64,000 nucleotides of DNA from DSSB01 sp046346845 (GTDB taxonomy: Bacteria > UBA10199 > DSSB01). Below the pieces are notes generated by a model. It saw only the letters and a program-made list of their open reading frames with translations. It did not search any database and was not told the origin of the DNA. Made by a program: the position numbers and the translations under genes. The stretch lies in assembly GCA_046346845.1 (NCBI GenBank), contig JAXMHH010000004.1, forward strand, positions 186,001 through 250,000, read 5' to 3'. Positions 18,696 through 26,945 of the stretch are shown in pieces (within the stretch, counting starts at the first letter, position 1; the number at the start of each line of letters is the position of its first letter).

Positions 18696-18827
18696 ATATA
18701 ATAATATCAATTAGTTGAATAATGTTAGGCCCGAACGGAACCCGCTGCGTATTGGGAAGGCAAGCGCGGGTCTTTATTGTCCGCGGGATTTGCATATTCG
18801 TCCCAGTTCGGCTATCAGGGCCCTCTC

Positions 18828-18944
18828 ATGAAACCGGCCGTCGAAAAGTTCTTTTATCCCGTCAAGCAGGCAGCGCTCTTCGCGGTCACCCTTCTCGCCC
18901 TGGTCGCGATTGGAATCCAAAACCGTCTCTGGAAGGTGCGATGA
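18828..18944 (+). CDS. 38-residue small membrane protein overlapping the GT4 gene
   Basis: This short frame begins with ATG at 18828, preceded by AGGG at 18817-18820 (spacing 7). It encodes 38 residues: a short N-terminus MKPAVEKFFYPVKQ, one hydrophobic helix (AALFAVTLLALVAIGI) and a basic tail NRLWKVR. Its TGA (18942-18944) overlaps the glycosyltransferase ATG at 18941 in the classic ATGA arrangement, which strongly suggests translational coupling and makes it a likely real gene. Positive charge on both sides makes topology ambiguous. I know no homologue, so a role as a partner or anchor for the GT4 enzyme is inference. Confidence 0.55.
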   Translation: MKPAVEKFFYPVKQAALFAVTLLALVAIGIQNRLWKVR

Positions 18945-20089
18945 AGAAAATCGGCATCGTCAGCGAATACTTCTATCCCCATTTGGGCGGAATCACCGAG
19001 CACGTCTATTTCTTTTCCCGCGAGCTGGTCAGGCGCGGCTATGAGGTCGTTTTGTTGACGGGTTACGAGGGCGAAACGATCGAGGTCCCCATCCCGGAGG
19101 GCATGAGGATCGTCCACCTCGGGAAGAGCGTTCCTATCTACATGAACAATTCCTTCGGGAAGGTGACCCTGGGTTGGAATTTGGGAAAGAAAGTCCGCCG
19201 GGTGCTCGAGGAAGAAAAATTCGATCTCTTGCACATCCATTCCCCCTTGTTCATGACGCTGCCCCTGCTGTTCTTGAAATACTCCCAGACCGTGACGGTG
19301 GGCACCTTGCACACCTATTTTGATTCCTTTGGCCCGCGCAGCCTGTTCCGGCTTTTTCAAAAGTACATTCAGCGCTATTTTGACAAGATGGACGGGGTGA
19401 TCGGCGTCTCCGAGGCCTGCCGCGAGGCGCTCAAACCCTATGTGAAGGGGGATTTCACCTGCATCCCCAACGGGGTCGATACCGAGTGGTTCGCCAAACC
19501 GAAGGGCAAGATCCCGAAATTCGACGACGACAGCCCCAAGGTGCTGTTCCTGGGGCGCATGGATCCCCGCAACGGCCTCGACGGCCTGCTCGAGGCCTTT
19601 CCCGCCGTCGTCGAAAGGCTGCCGGAGGCAAAATTGATCGTGGTGGGAGATGGCCCCATGCTCCCCCAATACCAAGAGATGTCCGGAGCCTTGAACGGCA
19701 AGAACGTCTTTTTCGAGGGCCAGGTCAACGGCAATCGGCCGGAATACTACGCCTCTTGCGATGTCTTTTGCTATCCCGCCCGCATCGCGGCCTTCAGCGT
19801 CACCCTGCTCGAGGCCATGGCTGCGGGCAAGCCCGTGGTGGGTACCGACAACCTGGGCTTCCGGCAGGCGATCCAGGACGGGCAGAACGGCCTGCTCGTG
19901 CCCCATGCCGACTCGGCCCAACTGTCCCAGGCCCTGTTGAAGGTCTTGGAAGACCCCGAGACCGCGCGCCGCATCGGCAAGAGCGGGCAGGATTGGGTGC
20001 AGGGCGTCTCCTGGCAGCGCGTCACCGACCGCATCCTCGATTTCTACGATCAAATCTACCGCCGCGAGCGCGGCCGGCCTTTTCAATAA
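18941..20089 (+). CDS. Glycosyltransferase family 4 (PimA/lipid-mannosyl-like)
   Basis: The correct start is ATG 18941 (MKKIGIVSEYFYPHLGGITE), with GGAAGG five bases upstream. A longer frame from 18722 runs through non-coding sequence. The 382-residue GT-B enzyme has the N-terminal double-Gly loop (G16, G17), the IPNGVDTEWF segment, VLFLGRMDPRNGLDGLL at the start of the C-terminal domain, and the EX7E region in FSVTLLEAMAAGKPVVG. The pattern is close to phosphatidylinositol-mannosyltransferase-like and other lipid glycosyltransferases. That is notable because an inositol-phosphate synthase lies 8 kb downstream, but a PI-mannoside role is not shown. It ends three bases before the stop of the convergent radical SAM gene. 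Confidence 0.88.
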   Translation: MKKIGIVSEYFYPHLGGITEHVYFFSRELVRRGYEVVLLTGYEGETIEVPIPEGMRIVHLGKSVPIYMNNSFGKVTLGWNLGKKVRRVLEEEKFDLLHIHSPLFMTLPLLFLKYSQTVTVGTLHTYFDSFGPRSLFRLFQKYIQRYFDKMDGVIGVSEACREALKPYVKGDFTCIPNGVDTEWFAKPKGKIPKFDDDSPKVLFLGRMDPRNGLDGLLEAFPAVVERLPEAKLIVVGDGPMLPQYQEMSGALNGKNVFFEGQVNGNRPEYYASCDVFCYPARIAAFSVTLLEAMAAGKPVVGTDNLGFRQAIQDGQNGLLVPHADSAQLSQALLKVLEDPETARRIGKSGQDWVQGVSWQRVTDRILDFYDQIYRRERGRPFQ

Positions 20090-20091
20090 AT

Positions 20092-21192
20092 TCAAGAACG
20101 CGAGGTCTCGGCGTAAATCGGCTGGGCTTGGGGTTGGATTTCGGGCTGCAGGGGAAGAGCGGGCGGTTCGGACTTGCCCGGGCGCTGCGTGAAGAATTCC
20201 TTCACGAGGGCCATCGGGTGTTTCACCAATAGCGAAGATTCGATGTAGCAGCGCATCTGGCAGGACTTCTGGCAGGCGTTGAGGATGCCGTACTTGCGGA
20301 TGCCCTCTTGAACCGCCTTTTGGTACGAACCGAGTTCGAGCAAGTTGCCCGCGAAGGTGTTGAGCGGGCGGCAGGGCCAGTACAGGTTTCCGTCCGCCGA
20401 GACCCGGGCCACCACGTTGGGATAGCACTCGAAGGGCGTGAGCTTGGTGATATTCTCGAAGAAGTACTTGGTGCCCGAGATCAGGCGGCTGCGCTTTTTC
20501 TGCTGCAGGACCTCGGCGATGAAGTTTTGGTATTCCTGGCTTTGGCGCAGCTCGGGGTGGACGCCGTAGTTCACGTTCTGGGGGATGCAGGAGAACTTCA
20601 GGCCCTCCTGCAGGCAAAATTGCATGACCTCGCGGGCGTCTTGGATGGTGTGGGGGGCGACTACGCAGTTGATCGAGACCTCGAAGCCGTACTTTTTTTG
20701 CTGCTGCGCGATCCAGCGGAGGTTGTCGAAAATCTGCAGGGCCGTGCCCTTCTTGCACCCGATGATCTCGTCCTTCCGGTCGAGGTTCATCGAGTCGAGG
20801 CTGATGACGAAATCATCGACATGGGGCAAGAGGCGGGGTTTCTTGTCGAGGGTCAGGGCGTTGGTGTTGACGGAGATCCGCTTGAAACCGATCTCCTTCA
20901 TGTACAGGACCAATTCCTCAAAATCGTTGCGGACGTAGGGCTCTCCGCCGGTCAGGTAGATGTAATCGAAGTCCTTGCGCAGCATGCGGAGGATGCTCTT
21001 GACCTGTTCGGTCGAGAGTTCGCTGGGGCGGTAGAAATCGTTCTTATCGGCGGAAAAATCCTCGCAATAGAAACAGCGCAGGTTGCACAGATTGGTGATG
21101 TGGTAGACGACGAGCAGGGGATGGATCAGGGCGTCGGGCCGGAAGTGGGAATTGAAATAATTCGCAGCCAAGCGATAGGCGGTTTTGAGCAT
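20092..21192 (-). CDS. Radical SAM enzyme with C-terminal SPASM-like cysteines
   Basis: The 366-residue protein has the radical SAM cluster motif C-x3-C-x2-C (C36, C40, C43 in TNLCNLRCFYC), YLTGGEPYVRNDFEEL (GGEP motif) and VISLDSMN on the barrel. The C-terminus has additional cysteines (ECYPNVVARVSADGNLYWPC and later QKSCQMRC), consistent with an auxiliary [4Fe-4S] cluster of SPASM/Twitch type. It should use S-adenosylmethionine to make a 5'-deoxyadenosyl radical, but the substrate is unknown. A Pro-rich tail ends the protein. It diverges from the MMPL exporter. No precursor-peptide gene is visible close by, so a RiPP role is not supported. Lipid or cofactor modification is equally possible. 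Confidence 0.86.
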   Translation of the reverse strand: MLKTAYRLAANYFNSHFRPDALIHPLLVVYHITNLCNLRCFYCEDFSADKNDFYRPSELSTEQVKSILRMLRKDFDYIYLTGGEPYVRNDFEELVLYMKEIGFKRISVNTNALTLDKKPRLLPHVDDFVISLDSMNLDRKDEIIGCKKGTALQIFDNLRWIAQQQKKYGFEVSINCVVAPHTIQDAREVMQFCLQEGLKFSCIPQNVNYGVHPELRQSQEYQNFIAEVLQQKKRSRLISGTKYFFENITKLTPFECYPNVVARVSADGNLYWPCRPLNTFAGNLLELGSYQKAVQEGIRKYGILNACQKSCQMRCYIESSLLVKHPMALVKEFFTQRPGKSEPPALPLQPEIQPQAQPIYAETSRS

Positions 21193-21409
21193 AGACGGAT
21201 CTTTGGCGCTCCAAATCCTGGAAGCGCACCCAGGCCTTTGTTCAAGCCCTGATGAGTGACCCTCACCCCCCTAAAAGTCAATCGAGAAAATCGCAGGGAG
21301 GGAGGTGGGAAGTCCCTACCTAAATGGCGAGAACCAATGGAAAATAAATATCTCCCCGCCCAGCTTTGGCTTGAAGGGCGCGACGGCCGCGTGGTACCCC
21401 TGACGCCTG

Positions 21410-23875
21410 ATGAAGCGCGAGCTCCCGAAACTCTATCAGCTGGGCCTGGCCTTTCCCCGCCTAGTCCTATTGGCCGCGCTCTTGCTGTCGGTCGGTTCCT
21501 TTTTTTTGGTGCGAAAGCTCGCCTTCAATAGCGATTTCGCCTCCCTGCTGCCGCAAAACACCGAAAGTGTACAAAATCTGCACAAGCTGGAGGCCGCCTT
21601 CGGCAGCTACGGTTACGTGGTGCTCACCGTCGAGGCGCCCGATCCGGACCTGGCCGAGGCCTTCGCCGAAGCCCTGGCCCAAGCCTTGCCCGCGCTGCCC
21701 AAGGTCGACTACGTCGATTACAAGCAGCCGGTCGAATTCTTCAAGCAAAGGCAGTGGTTCTTCCTGGAGCGGGAGGACCTTCAGGAGATCGAGCGGCGGA
21801 TCGATCGTTCCCTCCAGTTGCAGGCGAAGGGGGTCAGTCCGGTCTTCAACGAATTGATGGATTTTGCCGACGAGGAAAACCGCCCCGACCTGACCTTCGC
21901 CGACATCCGAAAGAAGTACGAGGACAAGCTCAACGGCGAGGTGCAGAAATTCAATTCCGGTTCCGACAGCGATCCCTTCCAGATCCTGTGGGTCAAGCCG
22001 AAGCAGTCGTCCAAAGACATCGACTACAACCGTGCCCTGCTCGCCGAGATTCGCAAGACGGTCCAGGGCTTGAAAGGGGAGGGGCGATTCGCCTCAGTTC
22101 AGGTCGGCTATACGGGCGAGTACCAGAACACCATCGAGCAGGTCGACCACGCCAAGCGGGAAATCGGCTGGATCTCCGCCTTGGTGACCTTCCTGCTGCT
22201 CCTCACCGTGGTCCTGTATTTCCGGCGCTTCAGCGCCGCGTTGCTGATCGGGTTTCCGCTGATGCTGAGCGTGCTTTGGACCATGGCCCTCGTCTACCTT
22301 TGGCTGGGCCATCTCAACATGATGACGGGATTCGGCGCGGCCATCTTGACCGGCTTGGGCAGTGACTACGGCATCTTCCTCTTGACCCGCTACTACCAAG
22401 AGCGCGGCTCCGACCGCGATTTTCAAAAGTCCTGCGGGCTCGCCTTCGGCAACACGGGCCGTGCCACCTTCGGCTCGATGGTGACGACGGTCGCGGCCTT
22501 CGGGGCCCTGTTGTTTTCCAACTTCCGGGTCTTCGTCGAGCTGGGGATCGTCGGCGCGCTGGGCCTGGTGATGAATTATCTAGCCATGATGCTGATCGTC
22601 CCTAGCCTCTTGAGCCTGGCCCACGACTGGCGAGGTCACCGCTGGTTCCAGTGGTTTCATGGCTTGGACCGACTTCCCAACTGGCGGCCCTTCGGTTCCG
22701 GGAATTGGCTGGTGCGCCTCTTCACCCCCAACGGGGCCTGGCTGGGCACGGCCGTCGCTTTGGCGCTCACCCTCATCTCGGCCTTCTCGCTGCCGGCCCA
22801 AACCCGCATCTACCTGGAAGACGGCCAGATGGACGTGCAGGAATTGCCCGCCAATCAGCTCAACGAGCGCGTCAGCCGGGCCAGCTACGGTACGGTCAAG
22901 CCGGGAGTCCTATTGGTGCATTCCCGCGAGGAAGAAGAGAAGCTGCTGAATTATCTCAATGCCCAAATCCAAAAGGGGGATCCCGGCCTCGTCTTCCACA
23001 AGGCCCTGGGGCTCTCCAGTCTTGTCCCCACGGAACAGGAGGCGAAACGCGCCGAATTGGCGCGAATCCGCGCGAAGCTGGCCCAGGCTCGCCTGGTCAA
23101 CAAGGACAAGAAGGCGCAGATCCTGGAGAGCCTCGAGGACAGCCTGGTCTCTCCCGCGATCACGCGGGACGAGCTGCCGAGCGAGGTGAAAAGGCTCTTC
23201 AAGGCCAAGAATGGAACTGAGACCTATGCGGTGCTGGTTTACCAGTCCCAACCGCGTACCTCCTCCGAGAGCATCGAGCGTTACCACCGCGGCATCCAGC
23301 AGGTGCGGAAAGACAGCGGCATCGCCTTCGATCCCGTGGACACCGTCTTCGTGCAATGGGATTTGATCCAGCTGATCGAAAAGGAGGCCCCCCGCGGCAT
23401 GGGCCTGATCATGCTGTTCTTCGCCGGATTCCTGTTTCTCACCATCCGTCCCGCTAAGCGGGCCGCGACCATCTTTCTCAACCTGCTCGGCAGCCTGGTC
23501 CTGCTCTCGGGCGCGATGTGGCTCTGCAAGCTGCACCTCAACGTCATGAACATCGCGATGATCCCAATCGTCCTGGGGACCGGCATCGACTGCTTCATCC
23601 ACTACAGCCATCGCTTTGACGAGGAACGGGACCTGTCCGAGATCGTCCGCCGGGACGTGCCGGCGATCTTCATCTCCAGTCTGACCAGCATCATCGGTTT
23701 CGGGGGCCTGGCGTTCGCTTCCAGTCAGGGGCTTCGCTCCATCGGCTGGATCAGCATTCTGGGGCTTTCCATCGTCACCTTGGTCTGCGTCTTGGTCTTC
23801 CCGCGTCTGCTGCTGCTCGAGAGCGCGCCCCGCGCCAGCGGCCTGCCGCTCAAGGACGAGGCCGTCGGCGCCTAA
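21410..23875 (+). CDS. MMPL/RND-superfamily lipid exporter (HpnN-like)
   Basis: The 821-residue inner-membrane protein shows the duplicated RND plan. TM1 (about 17-33) is followed by a large periplasmic loop and a block of five helices (about 250-410) with the motif MMTGFGAAILTGLGSDYGIF, where G-x-x-x-D-Y is typical of MMPL/HpnN proteins. A second loop (about 465-670) and second helix block carry NIAMIPIVLGTGIDCFIHY. The paired Asp/Tyr and Asp/Cys positions are the proton-relay sites of the family. HpnN exports hopanoids and MmpL exports lipids; the neighbours (glycosyltransferase, radical SAM, Wzi-like barrels) suggest a lipid or glycolipid substrate. It diverges from the radical SAM gene across 217 bases. 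Confidence 0.88.
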   Translation: MKRELPKLYQLGLAFPRLVLLAALLLSVGSFFLVRKLAFNSDFASLLPQNTESVQNLHKLEAAFGSYGYVVLTVEAPDPDLAEAFAEALAQALPALPKVDYVDYKQPVEFFKQRQWFFLEREDLQEIERRIDRSLQLQAKGVSPVFNELMDFADEENRPDLTFADIRKKYEDKLNGEVQKFNSGSDSDPFQILWVKPKQSSKDIDYNRALLAEIRKTVQGLKGEGRFASVQVGYTGEYQNTIEQVDHAKREIGWISALVTFLLLLTVVLYFRRFSAALLIGFPLMLSVLWTMALVYLWLGHLNMMTGFGAAILTGLGSDYGIFLLTRYYQERGSDRDFQKSCGLAFGNTGRATFGSMVTTVAAFGALLFSNFRVFVELGIVGALGLVMNYLAMMLIVPSLLSLAHDWRGHRWFQWFHGLDRLPNWRPFGSGNWLVRLFTPNGAWLGTAVALALTLISAFSLPAQTRIYLEDGQMDVQELPANQLNERVSRASYGTVKPGVLLVHSREEEEKLLNYLNAQIQKGDPGLVFHKALGLSSLVPTEQEAKRAELARIRAKLAQARLVNKDKKAQILESLEDSLVSPAITRDELPSEVKRLFKAKNGTETYAVLVYQSQPRTSSESIERYHRGIQQVRKDSGIAFDPVDTVFVQWDLIQLIEKEAPRGMGLIMLFFAGFLFLTIRPAKRAATIFLNLLGSLVLLSGAMWLCKLHLNVMNIAMIPIVLGTGIDCFIHYSHRFDEERDLSEIVRRDVPAIFISSLTSIIGFGGLAFASSQGLRSIGWISILGLSIVTLVCVLVFPRLLLLESAPRASGLPLKDEAVGA

Positions 23876-23917
23876 GTAATCCTTGACACCCCCGGCACCC
23901 CAAGTTAGCCCCCGCCC

Positions 23918-25648
23918 ATGATTTTTCCAGGAAACTTGCGAAGATACGCGGTTTTTCTCGGCTTGGCGGCGGCCTTATTCAGCGCGCCGCGCGAGCTTTT
24001 TGCCCAGGCCTCGGTCAACGTGCCGGTCTCCGATCCCGTCTATCGCGACATCGACAAATTGGTCGCGCACGGCCTGGTCGACAAGATCATCATGGGGCAG
24101 CGGCCCTTCTCCCGCCGCGAGGTCGCCCGCATCGTCAAGGAGGCGATGGTCCATCTGCCTCGGATTGAGGAACCCTTGAACGCGGCCGAAACCTCGCCCG
24201 AAAAAAAGGCGAAGCTTCAGGAGCGGATGGATTATCTGCGGCCGATCTTCGAGCGCCTGAAGCGCGACTATCGCGAGGAGTTGATCCAATTGGGCGCTTT
24301 GGCGGGGGAGACGAAGTGGTATTCCCTGCATCCGGTGGACAAGGTCGAGACCGGCGTCGCGGTCGCGGCCAGTCCCGCCGAGGCCCTGCCTGCCAGCAAC
24401 GGCATCGGCGTCATCGATGCAGTGATCAATCCCTTGCTGGACAACCGCCAAGGCAGGCACCTGGTGAACGGTTCCAACCTCTGGCTCGAGACTTCGCACT
24501 GGCTGCGGGCCTCCAATCACTTCGCCATGTACGTCCGCCCCCGCTTTCAATTGGGGATCGGGCGGCCGGGCACCCCCGACGAGAACCGGGCTGACGTCTT
24601 GAATCTCTACGGGAAGTTTTGGGTCAAGAATTTCGAGGTCGAGATCGGGCGGGACAATCTCTTCTACGGGCAGGGGGCCGACGCCGGGCTCTTGCTCTCC
24701 AACAATCCCCGTGGCTTGGACTTCGCGAAGATCGGGAACGACTCGCCCTTCTTCTTTCCCTGGGTCTTCAAGTACCTCGGCGCCCAAAAGATGACCTTCT
24801 TCTACGCCGATTTGGGGCCTGAGCAGACCTTCCCGCATTCCTATCTGGCGGGATATAAATGGACCCTCCAGCCCCTCAGTTTCTTCGAGTTGGGAGGTTC
24901 CTTGATCTCCCTCTCCGGAGGCGACGGCGCCCCGCCGGCCAGCTTCGCCAACCGGGTCGAAGACCTGTTCCCCGTCGTGAATCGCGCCTTCAACGAGGCC
25001 TCCAACCGGCTGGGGGGCGTCGACGGTCGCTTTCGCATCCCTCCGTGGCGCAATACCGAGTTTTATTTCGAGGCGATTTGGGACGATACCCCCGGCCTCA
25101 ACAAGCGCGACTTGTGGCAGGATGTCGGTTATCAGTTCGGCCTCTATCTGCCGCGCTTGACCAATTCGGGCAGCGTGGACCTGCGCCTCGACTACCAGCG
25201 CACCGGGGTTCGCTTCTACCGGCACGCCCAGTTCCTCTCCGGCTGGACCCTCAACCGCTTCATCATGGGCAACGACTTGGGTCCCAACGCCTACGGTGTC
25301 TACGCCACGCTCCATTGGGACGTCGATCCCGCCAACCTGCTGGCCTTCCAAGCCGCCTTCGAGAACCGCAGCAGCGATATCTGGTCGATCAACTCGGTGA
25401 CGATCAACGGAAAGGTCAACCTGGTCGGCGATTTCTTCAAGGTGGTGGACAATCCCGACGAGCGGCGCTACCGCCTGGTGTCGGAATGGCAGCATCGCCT
25501 GTTCAGCGACGCGATGCTGCTGCGGCTGCGGGCCGGCTACGAGCGAGCGACGGCCTTCAACTTCATCGCCGGGAACGACCGCAATAATTTCTTGGGAGAG
25601 GTCAGCGTCCAGCTCGACCTGGATCGCTGGACGCGCTTTCCGCGTTGA
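23918..25648 (+). CDS. Wzi-like capsule assembly outer-membrane protein (copy 2)
   Basis: This 576-residue protein is a paralogue of the one at 15345. Both carry a signal peptide (here ending near RELFAQAS), then VPVSDPVYRDIDKLVAHGLV and GQRPFSRREVAR, then a long barrel region with matching landmarks such as EVEIGRDNLFYGQG versus IEIGRDSLNWGP and YLPRLTNSGSVDLRLDYQR versus YLPRLNDSGTLDLRVEYRR. Surface-polysaccharide attachment is the family role. It is 42 bases downstream of the MMPL exporter and probably co-transcribed with it. Its last 47 bases overlap the 3' end of the convergent glycosidase gene. Confidence 0.8.
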   Translation: MIFPGNLRRYAVFLGLAAALFSAPRELFAQASVNVPVSDPVYRDIDKLVAHGLVDKIIMGQRPFSRREVARIVKEAMVHLPRIEEPLNAAETSPEKKAKLQERMDYLRPIFERLKRDYREELIQLGALAGETKWYSLHPVDKVETGVAVAASPAEALPASNGIGVIDAVINPLLDNRQGRHLVNGSNLWLETSHWLRASNHFAMYVRPRFQLGIGRPGTPDENRADVLNLYGKFWVKNFEVEIGRDNLFYGQGADAGLLLSNNPRGLDFAKIGNDSPFFFPWVFKYLGAQKMTFFYADLGPEQTFPHSYLAGYKWTLQPLSFFELGGSLISLSGGDGAPPASFANRVEDLFPVVNRAFNEASNRLGGVDGRFRIPPWRNTEFYFEAIWDDTPGLNKRDLWQDVGYQFGLYLPRLTNSGSVDLRLDYQRTGVRFYRHAQFLSGWTLNRFIMGNDLGPNAYGVYATLHWDVDPANLLAFQAAFENRSSDIWSINSVTINGKVNLVGDFFKVVDNPDERRYRLVSEWQHRLFSDAMLLRLRAGYERATAFNFIAGNDRNNFLGEVSVQLDLDRWTRFPR

Positions 25649-26933
25649 GCAGGTACTTGGGTCCGTTTTCCAACACGATCCCCAACCCCTTCGGCGTCGC
25701 CTGGATCGTGCCGAGCTTTTCCCCCAGAGGGCCGATCACCCGATAGCTTCCGGAACGAACCGGCAGCCAAGCCAAGGTCTTGCGTCCCGCCGAGGTCCAT
25801 ACCGCCCAGGCCTCCACTCCCTCCTTCTCGAAACGCAGGGCGTAGTCTTGGCTGCCCCCCACCGGCTCCCGGCCGAGCAGGCGGTAGTCGCGCAGGCTGT
25901 CGTTCAGGGCCTTGGCGGCGAGGTAGGCGGGCTTTTCCTTGCGGAAGTCGCGGTGCACGATCCCGAAATGGTGTTCCCGCTCCTTGGGGTTTTCCCCGTC
26001 GTCCTTCCAGTCGTACCAAATCGAGACCGGCACCCCCTGCGAGAGATTGCTCAGCCACATCCTGGGCAGGAACTGGGCCTGCTTGGCCTCATTCATGCCC
26101 AGGTCGACGGTGGAATAGCCCCATTCCCCGCTGAGCACGGGGATGATCTTTCCGGGGGGCGCATAGCGGGCGATCAAATTTCGGGTCCGCTCGAAGGAAC
26201 GGGCGGCCGTCTCGGGGTTGAGCCACCAGCGATAGGGATGGATGCTGACGGCCGACCAATATTCCAGCAGGCCTGCCTCGAAGCAGGTCTTTAGGAACTG
26301 ATAGGGGACCTGGTAGCTGGCGGGGCCGATCAGGGCCTCTTTTTCCAGCCCCGCGGCGCGGAAGGCCTTTCCCACCGCCAGCGCCAATTGGGCGTAGTCG
26401 GAGGCCTTGGGTTTGGGCTTCCAAAAGATGCCGCCGTTGGGCTCGTTCCACACCTCCCAGAGAAAGCCCTTGCCGGCGTAACGGCTCGCCGCCGCGGCGG
26501 CCCAACGAGCGAAGGCCTGGCGTCCTGCTTCGCTATAGGGGGACAGCCCTTGGTCGTAGTGGGGATTCCAGTAGTCGAGGATGAACAGGGCCTTGAGTCG
26601 GTGTTCCTCCAGTGCTTTTACAAAACTATCGTAAGCGCTGAAGTTATAACGGTCTTTTTCGCGTTCGGTATCTTCCCAGACCATGTCCATTCGGACCCAG
26701 CGGACGCCGGAGGCCGCGAGTTTTTCCAACTCTCCCGGCTGGGGCTGGGTGAAGTGGATGGCGACCCCGAAGCCCTCGGGGACAATGGGGGGAGGCAGGG
26801 AAGGGTGTTGGGCGTAGGCAAGGGCCGAGACAAATAGGACCAGCAGCCCGGAGAGAGACCGCAGCAAGGTTTGTCGGAGTTTCCGGGCTAACAAGGCGTC
26901 ATTTCCCCAGCGACAACTGGTCTTCGGTGCCAA
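25602..26933 (-). CDS. Secreted glycoside hydrolase, clan A, PslG-like (GH39/GH5-type)
   Basis: The 443-residue protein has a signal or anchor segment (LLRSLSGLLVLFVSALAYAQ, about 23-42) and a TIM-barrel glycosidase domain. The general acid/base is E164 in EVWNEPN and the nucleophile is probably E270 in LSGEWGYS, the paired pattern of clan GH-A. Supporting segments are SGVRWVRMDMVWE and VSIWYDWKDDGENP. The length and order fit PslG-type hydrolases, which act on or help export a biofilm polysaccharide in the periplasm. Context with Wzi-like proteins supports a role in surface polysaccharide, perhaps trimming. The C-terminal 15 residues are encoded opposite the end of Wzi copy 2. The inositol-phosphate synthase gene is just upstream (12-base gap), suggesting an operon. 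Confidence 0.8.
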   Translation of the reverse strand: MAPKTSCRWGNDALLARKLRQTLLRSLSGLLVLFVSALAYAQHPSLPPPIVPEGFGVAIHFTQPQPGELEKLAASGVRWVRMDMVWEDTEREKDRYNFSAYDSFVKALEEHRLKALFILDYWNPHYDQGLSPYSEAGRQAFARWAAAAASRYAGKGFLWEVWNEPNGGIFWKPKPKASDYAQLALAVGKAFRAAGLEKEALIGPASYQVPYQFLKTCFEAGLLEYWSAVSIHPYRWWLNPETAARSFERTRNLIARYAPPGKIIPVLSGEWGYSTVDLGMNEAKQAQFLPRMWLSNLSQGVPVSIWYDWKDDGENPKEREHHFGIVHRDFRKEKPAYLAAKALNDSLRDYRLLGREPVGGSQDYALRFEKEGVEAWAVWTSAGRKTLAWLPVRSGSYRVIGPLGEKLGTIQATPKGLGIVLENGPKYLLNAESASSDPGRAGR

Positions 26934-26945
26934 GGGATTCGCGGT

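Noticed and set aside
20092..21192. Radical SAM enzyme as part of a RiPP system
   Set aside because: No short precursor gene with a leader pattern is found within the neighbouring gaps, and the flanking genes are lipid or polysaccharide related.
21337..21531. Possible small plus-strand gene before the MMPL exporter (starting MENKYLPAQLW)
   Set aside because: It overlaps the start of the MMPL gene by about 120 bases in another frame, loses any protein-like pattern there, and has no good start signal.
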